Shown piece after piece: positions 16,354-23,834 of a stretch of DNA of 43,784 nucleotides (the stretch's first letter is position 1; every line of letters starts with the position of its first letter). The notes beneath the pieces are model-generated. The model was not told the DNA's origin. It saw nothing but the letters and a program-made list of their open reading frames with translations, and ran no database searches. The position numbers were made by a program, and so were the translations under genes. Source of the DNA: an uncultured Clostridia bacterium (lineage in GTDB: Bacteria; Bacillota_A; Clostridia; TANB77; CAG-508); the NCBI GenBank assembly GCA_947624715.1, contig CANQLO010000010.1, positions 1 through 43,784 of the forward strand, in the 5' to 3' direction.

Positions 16354-17155
16354 ATGGAAACCAAAAAAGTTTCAGCATGGGATATAGTTGAAATTGCAAG
16401 AAGTTCAAATAGGAAAACTGCACTTGATTATATTGATGAAATATTTGATGAATTTATCGAACTTCATGGAGATAGATTTTTTAAAGATGACCCATCAACA
16501 GTATGTGGACTAGCAAGAATAAAAAATCAAAATTTTACAATCATTGCTCAGCAAAAAGGTAGAAATACTAAAGAAAATATACAAAGAAACTTTGGTATGC
16601 CTAACCCAGAAAGCTATAGAAAAGCAATTAGACTTATGAAGCAAGCAGAAAAATTTAATAGACCAATTATTACTTTTGTTGACACTAAAGGAGCATATCC
16701 GGGAATAGGAGCAGAGGAAAGAGGACAGCGGAGAAGCTATTGCTAAATCAATGTTTGAAATGTCCAAATTAGAGGTTCCAATTATCACAGTAGTTATAGG
16801 AGAAGGTTCAAGTGGAGGAGCATTAGCAATAAGTATTGGAAATAAAATTTTAATGCTTGAAAATGCAATTTATTCAATACTTTCACCAGAAGGATATGCA
16901 AGCATTCTTTGGAAGGATAGTAGTAGAGCAAAAGAAGCGGCAGAGAAAATGAAATTAACAGCAAAAGACTTGTATAATTTTAATATAGTTGATAAGATTA
17001 TAAAAGAAAATGAAGATTATAAAAAGACTGCTTCAAATATGAAAAAAGAGATACTTAAAAATGTAGAAGAATTGCAATCATTAAGTAAAAAAGAATTAGT
17101 AGAACAAAGATATCAAAAGTTTAGAAAAATAGGAGAGTTTAAAGAGTATAAGTAA
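16354..17155 (+). CDS. accA: Acetyl-CoA carboxylase carboxyltransferase, alpha subunit, split by a +1 frameshift at a CGG codon
   Basis: AccA partners AccD. The first frame has [13 protein letters not shown], the acyl-CoA region [16 protein letters not shown], and [16 protein letters not shown], then R-R-S-Y-C-stop (TAA 16744-16746). Skipping the C at 16729 restores [27 protein letters not shown] and [12 protein letters not shown] to TAA 17153-17155, giving 266 residues, normal for short AccA. The zero-frame codon at the break is CGG, as in fabG. A purine-rich GAGGAAAGAGGA precedes the site; it encodes the conserved EERG and may or may not act as an internal Shine-Dalgarno. The second half has no ribosome binding site of its own. 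The start could instead be ATG 16342, which sits too close to AAAGG. Confidence 0.9.
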
Positions 17156-17179
17156 AAAAGGAAAGGAAAGAGATTTAAA

Positions 17180-17950
17180 ATGTTAAAAAACAAAAAAATT
17201 TTAATAATGGGATTAAGAAATAAATGGAGTATAGCTTTTGGAATTGCTAAATCTGCTTATGAAAATGGAGCTAAACTTATATTTACATACATGGGAGAGG
17301 ATAATAAAGATAAAATAGAGGAACTTATAAAAGATTTCAAAGGTTCTAAAGCTTATGTATGTGATGCTGCTTCAGAGGATAATGTAGTAAGAAAATTATT
17401 TGAAAAAATAAAAGAGGAAAATGGAAAAATAGATGGAATAGTTCATGCGATTGCCCACGCTAATACAGAAGATTTACACAATGATTTTGTATATACAAGC
17501 AAAGAGGGATATGCTCATGCTGTTGATGTTAGTGCATATTCATTTGTATTAGTATCGAGAATTGCTAAAGAATTAGATATGCTAAATGAAAATGCTAGTT
17601 TAGTAACATTAACATATCATGGATCTAGCAAAGTGCTTCCAGGATATAATGTAATGGGTGTAGCAAAAGCAGCATTAGAGGCAAGTGTTAGATATTTAGC
17701 AGAAAATCTAGGAAAAGATGGAATAAGAGTAAATGCACTATCTAGTGGACCAATAAAAACTTTATCTGCAAAAGGAATTAAGGATTTTAGTTCAATATTA
17801 ACAGTTGTTGAAGAAAAATCACCACTTCATAGAAATGTTACAATCGAGCAAGTCGGAGATGTAGCAAGTTTTCTATTAAGCAATATGTCTAGTGCTATTA
17901 CAGGACAGGTAATTTATGCAGATAGTGGATATAATATAATGGGAATTTAA
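17180..17950 (+). CDS. fabI: Enoyl-ACP reductase, FabI type
   Basis: A 256-residue short-chain dehydrogenase of the FabI class, catalysing the last, NADH-dependent step of each elongation cycle. The active-site pattern is Tyr146 (LTYHGSS), Tyr156 and Lys163 (YNVMGVAK), the Tyr-x6-Lys spacing that separates FabI from FabG and FabL. The N-terminal IMGLRNKWSIAFGIAKSA and SGPIKTLSAKGI are FabI hallmarks. Clostridia often use FabK instead. It is the last gene of the cluster, 24 bp after accA, and is followed by a strong terminator. Confidence 0.92.
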   Translation: MLKNKKILIMGLRNKWSIAFGIAKSAYENGAKLIFTYMGEDNKDKIEELIKDFKGSKAYVCDAASEDNVVRKLFEKIKEENGKIDGIVHAIAHANTEDLHNDFVYTSKEGYAHAVDVSAYSFVLVSRIAKELDMLNENASLVTLTYHGSSKVLPGYNVMGVAKAALEASVRYLAENLGKDGIRVNALSSGPIKTLSAKGIKDFSSILTVVEEKSPLHRNVTIEQVGDVASFLLSNMSSAITGQVIYADSGYNIMGI

Positions 17951-17985
17951 ATAATTGATTATAAAAGATAGTCCGGTTTTGTATA

Positions 17986-18014
17986 AAAAAAGTCCGACTA
18001 AAGCCGGACTTTTT
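17986..18014 (+). terminator. Terminator of the fatty-acid operon
   Basis: AAAAAAGTCCG and CGGACTTTTT form a stem closed by a short loop, followed by T. An upstream GTCCGG (17971-17976) could pair with CCGGAC (18004-18009) instead, giving an alternative fold. Confidence 0.75.
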
Positions 18015-18018
18015 GTGT

Positions 18019-18102
18019 CAATGATGTCAATGTCAACAGTGTCAATGTCAACAGAGACGGAGAATGTCAATAGGTGTCAATAGGGACGGAGAATATTGAC
18101 AC
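18019..18102. repeat. REP-like GGGACGG repeat cluster, second locus
   Basis: Several TGTCAA or TGTCAATG units are followed by ACAGAGACGGAGAATGTCAATAG and a final unit GTGTCAATAGGGACGGAGAA closed by ATTGACAC. The final unit has 8-bp inverted ends (18074-18081 and 18095-18102). The core matches the cluster at 2357-2449, so the two belong to one dispersed family. Confidence 0.75.
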
Positions 18103-18137
18103 TTATTAATATAATATTTCAAAAATATTAAATCAAA

Positions 18138-18178
18138 GGCTATGTATTTTAGTGAAAGCTAAAATGCATGGTCTTTTT
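18138..18178 (+). terminator. Long hairpin with T-run
   Basis: A 15-nt arm GGCTATGTATTTTAG pairs with CTAAAATGCATGGTC (G-U wobbles, one mismatch) around TGAAAG, followed by TTTTT. No gene lies between the fabI terminator and this hairpin, so it may end a short untranslated transcript or be a relic. Confidence 0.6.
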
Positions 18179-18295
18179 GTGGTAGAGTTTTTTAGTTTCT
18201 TATAATAAGTTGTAAATAATTTTTAGGAAATATATAAGTAAAATACGTTCTAATAAATTCACTAATATAAAATAAAAATAATTTTAAAAAAGTTA

Positions 18296-18351
18296 TTGAC
18301 AGTTGAGTAGATATTCAACTATAATATAAACAGTTGAACAAATATTCAACT
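18296..18351 (+). promoter_or_regulatory. Promoter with two ArsR/CadC operators
   Basis: TTGACA (18296-18301), an 18-bp spacer and TATAAT (18320-18325) form a strong promoter. AGTTGA-N8-TCAACT occurs at 18301-18320, filling the spacer, and again at 18332-18351 over the transcription start, 31 bp apart. The second has the GAACAAATATTC core typical of SmtB/CadC operators. This arrangement predicts metal-relieved repression by the product of 18486-18845. Confidence 0.8.
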
Positions 18352-18485
18352 ATTTACATAAAATAAATAAATAGTATATGAATAAGTATAAAGAATTACC
18401 AAAAAAGTAAAGTATCACAAAATGTAAAGTATCAAAAAATGTAAAGCTTATAAATTTTATGAAAAAATATTAGGAGAATAATTCT

Positions 18486-18845
18486 ATGGAAAGAAATATT
18501 GAAATGTGTGAAAATACAGTAATTCACAAAGAAGTTGTAGAAACAGTAAAAAAACAACTGCCAGCTGATAAGAAAATAGAAAGCCTATCAAATTTTTATA
18601 AAATGTTTAGTGACCCAACAAAGGCAAAGATATTATGGGCATTGGACATAACGGAAATGTGTGTTTGTGATTTAGCGGTAATATGTAAAGTTTCAAAATC
18701 TGCAATATCACATCAATTAAGTGCATTAAAAGAAACCAATCTTGTGAAATCAAGGAGAGATGGAAAGATTGTTTATTATTCACTAGCAGATAGTTGTGTT
18801 AAAGAAATATTAGAAAAAGGCGTAATTCATACAATAAACGAATAG
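18486..18845 (+). CDS. ArsR/SmtB-family metal-responsive repressor, CadC type
   Basis: A 119-residue winged-helix repressor. An N-terminal Cys (MERNIEMCE) and the pair in EMCVCDLAVI reproduce the alpha-3N cadmium/lead site of CadC (N-terminal Cys plus CxC). The recognition helix region VSKSAISHQLSALKETNLV and the wing SRRDGKIVYYSL follow. The metal ligands and the ATPase gene 144 bp downstream indicate sensing of Cd(II), Pb(II) or Zn(II) and derepression of the exporter. Starts after TTAGGAGAATAATTCT. Two operators lie 135-185 bp upstream, leaving a long AT-rich leader. Confidence 0.88.
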   Translation: MERNIEMCENTVIHKEVVETVKKQLPADKKIESLSNFYKMFSDPTKAKILWALDITEMCVCDLAVICKVSKSAISHQLSALKETNLVKSRRDGKIVYYSLADSCVKEILEKGVIHTINE

Positions 18846-18961
18846 ACAAATTAAAATAAGCGATGCAATAAACGAATAGACAAATTAGAATAAGCAAATA
18901 GAAGTTACAATAAAAGAATAAATAAATTGAATCAACTACAAAAGTAAATAGAAAGGAGAAA

Positions 18962-18979
18962 CATGTAATATATTACATG
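18962..18979. promoter_or_regulatory. 18-bp perfect palindrome between SD and start codon of the ATPase gene
   Basis: CATGTAATATATTACATG is perfectly self-complementary. A strong AAAGGAG (18952-18958) precedes it, with a minimal ATG-TAA start-stop at 18963-18968 within the palindrome. The ATPase start (ATG 18990) is 31 nt past that ribosome binding site. A second ATG in the palindrome (18977) opens a 10-codon frame overlapping the ATPase start. This looks like translational control or coupling (inference). Confidence 0.5.
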
Positions 18980-18989
18980 ATAGAAAGTT

Positions 18990-20843
18990 ATGTTAAAGAA
19001 GATAAGTAAAATAGTAATTAGTATGTTATTTCTTGCTCTCGCAAGTTTATTAAAAATGGAAAATACATGGATAAATATTATTTTATATATAATAAGTTAT
19101 CTGGTTATTGGCTTTGATGTTATAAAAGAGGCTATAGAAAATATATTAAAAGGAAAGTTGTTTGAGGAAAACTTCTTAATGTCAATAGCAACAATAGGAG
19201 CATTTGCTATTAAACAATATCCAGAAGCTATTGCTGTAATGATATTTTACAGTATAGGAGAAATATTTGAAGAGCTAGGAGAGAAAAAATCAAAGAACTC
19301 AATCACTGAGCTTATGAATATTAAACCAGATTATGCAAATGTTAAATTAAAAGATGGAAACACTTTAAAAAAGAAACCAGAAGAAGTTAAAATAAATGAT
19401 GAAATAATAGTAAAGCCAGGAGAAAAAATACCATTAGATGGAATAGTAATAGATGGAAATGCAAGTATAGATACATCAAGCCTAACAGGAGAGAGCATAC
19501 CAAGAGAAGTAAGTAAAAATGATTTTATTTATAGTGGTTGTATAAACTTAAATGGAATTATAACTATAAAAGTTACTAAAGAATACAAAGAATCAACTGT
19601 ATCTAAAATACTTGATTTAGTAGAAAATGCAAGTGAAAAGAAAGCAAATGCAGAAAAGTTTATTACGAAGTTTTCAAAAGTATATACTCCACTTGTTGTA
19701 AGTTTAGCAATTGCAATATTTGCGTTTGGTATAATTTCTAAAACAGAGACTATTTATGAATGGCTATATAGAGCACTTACATTTTTAGTTGTGTCATGTC
19801 CATGTGCATTAGTTATATCAGTACCACTTAGTTTTTTTGGAGGTATTGGAGGGGCATCAAAGAAAGGCATACTCATTAAAGGAAGCAGTTATATGGATAT
19901 ATTAGCTCATGTAAAAACAGTTGTGTTTGATAAAACAGGAACATTGACTAAAGGAAGTTTTGAAGTAAAAAAGATTATACCTAAAAATGTAACAGCTAAA
20001 AAGGTAACAGCTAATAAAGTAACAGAACAAGAATTAATAGAATATGTCGCATTAGCAGAGAATTATTCAAATCATCCAATAGCAGTCTCAATAAAGAAGA
20101 TATATGATAAAAAAATAGAAAAAAATAGAATTACTGATTTAGAAGAAATATCAGGAAAAGGAATCAAATGCAAGATAGATGGTAAAAACTTTTTATTAGG
20201 AAATATGAAATTACTATCAGAAAATAATGTGGAATTTGAACAAGAAAAAGAAACAGGAACAGTTCTATATTCTGCACTAGAAGGAAAGTACATTGGTAAA
20301 ATTATAATTTCAGATGAAATAAAAAAAGACAGCCAAGAAGCAATAGAAAATTTAAGAAAAATTGGCATAGAAAAAATAGTTATGCTTACAGGAGATAAAA
20401 AAGAAGAAGCATTAAGGATAGCAAAAAAATTAAATATTAAAGAAGTACATTCAGACTTACTTCCAGCAGATAAAATAAAAGAGGTAGAAAAATTAATTAA
20501 AGATAACAATGGAAAGGTTGCATTTGTTGGAGATGGCATAAATGACAGTCCTGTTCTAGCTAGAGCAGATGTTGGAATAGCAATGGGAGGACTAGGATCT
20601 GATGCTGCAATAGAAGCAGCTGACATTGTTATAATGACAGATGAAGTTTCTAAAATAAGTACAGCAATTAAGATTGCAAAAAAATCTATAAGAATAGCAA
20701 AACAAAATATTATATTTGCGATATTTATAAAAATTCTAGTTCTATTATTAAGTATGTTAGGAATATCTAATATGTGGATGGCTGTGTTTGCAGATGTTGG
20801 TGTGACTTTAATAGCAATCCTAAATTCTTTAAGATGTATGTAA
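18990..20843 (+). CDS. Heavy-metal translocating P-type ATPase (Cd/Zn/Pb exporter, CadA/ZntA-like)
   Basis: A 617-residue P1B-type ATPase lacking the usual N-terminal metal-binding HMA domain. Features in order are membrane helices within residues 5-95, the actuator loop SSLTGESIPREV (163-174), the transmembrane metal site SCPCALV (CPC at 270-272), the phosphorylation motif DKTGTLTKG with Asp314, the nucleotide-binding HP motif in SNHPIAV, then MLTGDKKEEA and VGDGINDSPVLARADVGIAMG. CPC with the CadC-type repressor indicates export of Zn(II), Cd(II) or Pb(II). A 15-nt tandem repeat (about 19988-20030, protein TAKKVTANKVTE) expands the segment after the phosphorylation site. Confidence 0.92.
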   Translation: MLKKISKIVISMLFLALASLLKMENTWINIILYIISYLVIGFDVIKEAIENILKGKLFEENFLMSIATIGAFAIKQYPEAIAVMIFYSIGEIFEELGEKKSKNSITELMNIKPDYANVKLKDGNTLKKKPEEVKINDEIIVKPGEKIPLDGIVIDGNASIDTSSLTGESIPREVSKNDFIYSGCINLNGIITIKVTKEYKESTVSKILDLVENASEKKANAEKFITKFSKVYTPLVVSLAIAIFAFGIISKTETIYEWLYRALTFLVVSCPCALVISVPLSFFGGIGGASKKGILIKGSSYMDILAHVKTVVFDKTGTLTKGSFEVKKIIPKNVTAKKVTANKVTEQELIEYVALAENYSNHPIAVSIKKIYDKKIEKNRITDLEEISGKGIKCKIDGKNFLLGNMKLLSENNVEFEQEKETGTVLYSALEGKYIGKIIISDEIKKDSQEAIENLRKIGIEKIVMLTGDKKEEALRIAKKLNIKEVHSDLLPADKIKEVEKLIKDNNGKVAFVGDGINDSPVLARADVGIAMGGLGSDAAIEAADIVIMTDEVSKISTAIKIAKKSIRIAKQNIIFAIFIKILVLLLSMLGISNMWMAVFADVGVTLIAILNSLRCM

Positions 20844-20852
20844 GTAACTTAC

Positions 20853-20881
20853 AAAAGCTACTCTTTATTGAGTAGCTTTTT
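20853..20881 (+). terminator. Terminator of the metal-resistance unit
   Basis: AAAAGCTACTC and GAGTAGCTTTT pair perfectly (11 bp) around TTTATT, followed by further T residues, 10 bp after the ATPase stop codon. Confidence 0.9.
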
Positions 20882-20927
20882 CTGAAAAAAACTAATATAA
20901 CTTATGAAGAAATTTTCATAAATAACA

Positions 20928-20956
20928 TTGACAAAAAAGATTAGTTAAGGGATAAT
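20928..20956 (+). promoter_or_regulatory. Sigma-A promoter of the glucan phosphorylase gene
   Basis: A perfect TTGACA (20928-20933) is followed after 17 bp by GATAAT (20951-20956), 47 bp before the start codon. Confidence 0.65.
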
Positions 20957-21003
20957 ATTAAATGAAAAAACATAGGAAATAAAACTATACGAAGGAGGAA
21001 AAT

Positions 21004-23577
21004 ATGGCTTACATATTTAATAAAATAACAGTAAAACCACAACTACCAAAAAGAATAGGAAAATTATATGATATGTCATATAATATGTGGTGGTCATGGA
21101 ATACAGAATTATTAAGATTATTTAAAAATATGGATACTGATTTATGGGAAAAGTGTGAAAAAAATCCTATTAAATTTTTAAAGTTAGTATCACAAGATAA
21201 ATTAGAAGAAGCATCTAAAAATCAGGAATTTCTAAAAAATTATGATGAAGTTGTGAGAAATTTTGAGGATTATATGGATGCAAAATCAACATGGTTTAGT
21301 AAAAAATATCCTAATAATAAAAAAGATTTAATAGCATACTTCTCAGCAGAATATGGATTAGATGAAACTGTAGCAATATACGCAGGTGGACTTGGAATTT
21401 TATCAGGTGATTATCTAAAATCTGCAAGTGATATGGGAGTTCCTATTGTAGGAATAGGAATGTTATATAAACATGGATATTTTCAACAAGAAATAGATGG
21501 ACAAGGTCGTCAGAAGACTTTATATAAAGACGTTGATGTAAATTATTTACCAATAAAACCAGTTAAAGACAAAAAAGACAATGATTTAATTATAACAATA
21601 AAAATGCCTTTAAGAAAATTGAATTTAAAAGTATGGAAAATAGATGTTGGAAGAGTAAATTTATATCTACTAGATTCTGATATTGAAGAGAATGAAGAAG
21701 AATGTAGAAATATTACAACTACTTTATATGGTGGAGACCAAGAAATGAGAATACAGCAGGAAATAGTTTTAGGACAAGGTGGAGTAAGCCTACTTAAAAC
21801 TTTAGGAATAAAACCTACTGTATATCATATGAATGAAGGACACTCAGCATTTCTAACTTTAGAATTAATGAAGGATATAATTAAAGAAAAAGAAGTGTCT
21901 TTCAAGATAGCAAAAGATATGGTTACAGCTCAAACTGTATTTACAACACATACACCAGTTCCAGCTGGAAATGATATATTTCCAGTAAGTTTAGTAGAAA
22001 AATATTTTGACAAATATTGGAATAAACTTGGAATATCAAAAGAAGAATTTTTGCAACTTGGAATGAAACCAAATGATACTGAAAAGTCAACATTTAATAT
22101 GGGAATATTGGCTCTAAAAATTGCAGGAAAGAAAAATGGTGTTAGCAAATTACACGGAGCAGTTTCAAGAGATTTGTTTAATGATGTATGGCCATCAATA
22201 CCAGCTAATGAAACTCCTATTGACTATGTAACAAATGGTGTACATACTTGCACTTGGCTTGCACCAACTGTTAAAGATTTATATAATGAATATTTAAGAC
22301 CATATTGGCAGGATAATATTCAAGAAGATGATGTATGGAAAGATATATATAAAATTCCAGATGAAGAACTTTGGAAGGTACATCAATCAAGAAAAGAAAA
22401 GCTTTTAAAATTAGTAAAAGACTCTACAACAGCAAGGCTTAGAAGATACAATTATTCATATGAAGATATAGATGACTTAGTAGGAAATCTAGATCCAAAT
22501 GTTTTAACAATAGGATTTGCGAGAAGATTTGCTACATATAAAAGAGCAACACTTATATTTAAAGATTTAGAGAGGATAACAAAAATATTCAATGAAAAGA
22601 ATACTCCAATACAAATAGTATTTGCAGGAAAAGCACACCCACAAGACAAAGAAGGACAAGAACTAGTAAGCTATATACATGAATTATCTTTAAAACCACA
22701 ATTTAAAGGCAAGATATTTATATTAGAAAACTACAATATTGGAATGTCTAGATATCTAGTATCAGGTGTTGATGTATGGCTTAATAATCCAAGAAGACCA
22801 TTAGAAGCATCAGGAACTAGTGGACAAAAAGCAGCTATAAATGGAGTTATAAATTTTAGCGTACAAGATGGTTGGTGGGCAGAAGGCTATAATCAAAAAA
22901 ATGGTTGGTCAATAGGAACAAATGCACAATACCAAAATTACGAAGAACAAGACGAAGTTGATGCACAAAGTCTATACAGTGTATTAGAAAATAAAATTAT
23001 ACCAATGTACTATAACAAAGGTATAAACGGATATTCAGAAGAATGGGTCAATATGATGAAAAACTGTATTGCATCTATTGCAGGAAAATTTAGTACAGCA
23101 AGAATGTTACAAGACTATTTGGCTAAACTATATATACCAGTTTGTAATTTAGGAAATGAATATTATCAAGATTTAGAAAATGTCATAAGTTTTGAGGAAT
23201 GGAAAGAAGTAATATCAAAACAATGGAAAAATATAAAACTTTCTCAAAGTGAAAAAAATTATAATGATGTTACAATTGATGCAGGCAACAGGATAAATGT
23301 AGAATGTTTTGTAGAACTTCCTAATGATTTAATAAAAACAGATGACATAGAAGTTCAAGTTTATTATGGAAAAATAACAACCCAGGGTGTAGTTGATGAT
23401 ATACAAATAACAAATATGGAACTTGAAAAGAATAAAGAAAATAATATATATAAGTATGTCGCAAATATAGAATTAAGAACAGGCGGAGATTACGGATATA
23501 CTTTTAGAGTAATTCCTAAAAACAAAATGTTATTAGATAGCGCAAATTTAAATTTAATTAAGTGGATAAATGAGTAA
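21004..23577 (+). CDS. glgP: Alpha-glucan phosphorylase (GlgP family with DUF3417 N-terminal domain)
   Basis: An 857-residue PLP enzyme of the glycosyltransferase family 35 subgroup typified by Thermotoga and archaeal glucan phosphorylases. It releases glucose-1-phosphate from glycogen or maltodextrin. The N-terminal DUF3417 region (PKRIGKLYDMSYNMWWSWN) is diagnostic. The catalytic core has YFSAEYGLDE, YAGGLGILSGDYLKSASDM, NEGHSAFL, TTHTPVPAGND and FARRFATYKRA. The PLP-lysine region is RRPLEASGTSGQKAAINGV, followed by DGWWAEGY. About 110 C-terminal residues form a beta-rich domain often seen in this subgroup. Starts after a strong AAGGAGGAAAAT. The pyruvate kinase gene follows, separated by a GC-rich repeat. 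Confidence 0.92.
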   Translation: MAYIFNKITVKPQLPKRIGKLYDMSYNMWWSWNTELLRLFKNMDTDLWEKCEKNPIKFLKLVSQDKLEEASKNQEFLKNYDEVVRNFEDYMDAKSTWFSKKYPNNKKDLIAYFSAEYGLDETVAIYAGGLGILSGDYLKSASDMGVPIVGIGMLYKHGYFQQEIDGQGRQKTLYKDVDVNYLPIKPVKDKKDNDLIITIKMPLRKLNLKVWKIDVGRVNLYLLDSDIEENEEECRNITTTLYGGDQEMRIQQEIVLGQGGVSLLKTLGIKPTVYHMNEGHSAFLTLELMKDIIKEKEVSFKIAKDMVTAQTVFTTHTPVPAGNDIFPVSLVEKYFDKYWNKLGISKEEFLQLGMKPNDTEKSTFNMGILALKIAGKKNGVSKLHGAVSRDLFNDVWPSIPANETPIDYVTNGVHTCTWLAPTVKDLYNEYLRPYWQDNIQEDDVWKDIYKIPDEELWKVHQSRKEKLLKLVKDSTTARLRRYNYSYEDIDDLVGNLDPNVLTIGFARRFATYKRATLIFKDLERITKIFNEKNTPIQIVFAGKAHPQDKEGQELVSYIHELSLKPQFKGKIFILENYNIGMSRYLVSGVDVWLNNPRRPLEASGTSGQKAAINGVINFSVQDGWWAEGYNQKNGWSIGTNAQYQNYEEQDEVDAQSLYSVLENKIIPMYYNKGINGYSEEWVNMMKNCIASIAGKFSTARMLQDYLAKLYIPVCNLGNEYYQDLENVISFEEWKEVISKQWKNIKLSQSEKNYNDVTIDAGNRINVECFVELPNDLIKTDDIEVQVYYGKITTQGVVDDIQITNMELEKNKENNIYKYVANIELRTGGDYGYTFRVIPKNKMLLDSANLNLIKWINE

Positions 23578-23607
23578 GACTAAATTTTAATATTTAATAG
23601 ATAATTA

Positions 23608-23731
23608 AATAAATATAGTTATTTTTTCAAGCCTTGTTGTCGCAACGAACCTAAAGGTTGTTGCTCCATTCGCCCTTCGTTTCACTACGGTTGGTCGCTA
23701 CGCGGCATTTTCAAAAATAACTATATTTATT
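23608..23731. repeat. GC-rich 124-bp element bounded by 19-bp inverted repeats, copy 1
   Basis: Ends are perfect 19-bp inverted repeats (23608-23626 and 23713-23731; AATAAATATAGTTATTTTT). The interior is GC-rich in AT-rich surroundings and contains CCTTGTTGTCGC, AACCTAAAGGTT (a hairpin), GCTCCATTCGC and TCGCTACGCGGC. The same blocks in the same order occur at 41443-41559. It sits just after glgP and before the pyk promoter. It could be a MITE-like element, a large terminator or a structured RNA. Confidence 0.85.
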
Positions 23732-23774
23732 AAAATTAAGCTACAAAGATTTATAAAAAAGACGAGTAAAAACG

Positions 23775-23804
23775 TTGAAATTGGCATAACATATATGATA
23801 TAAT
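23775..23804 (+). promoter_or_regulatory. Sigma-A promoter of pyk
   Basis: TTGAAA (23775-23780), an 18-bp spacer and a perfect TATAAT (23799-23804), 30 bp before the start codon. Confidence 0.6.
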
Positions 23805-23834
23805 AACTTTTGTTTTTAAAATAAGGAGGACAAA

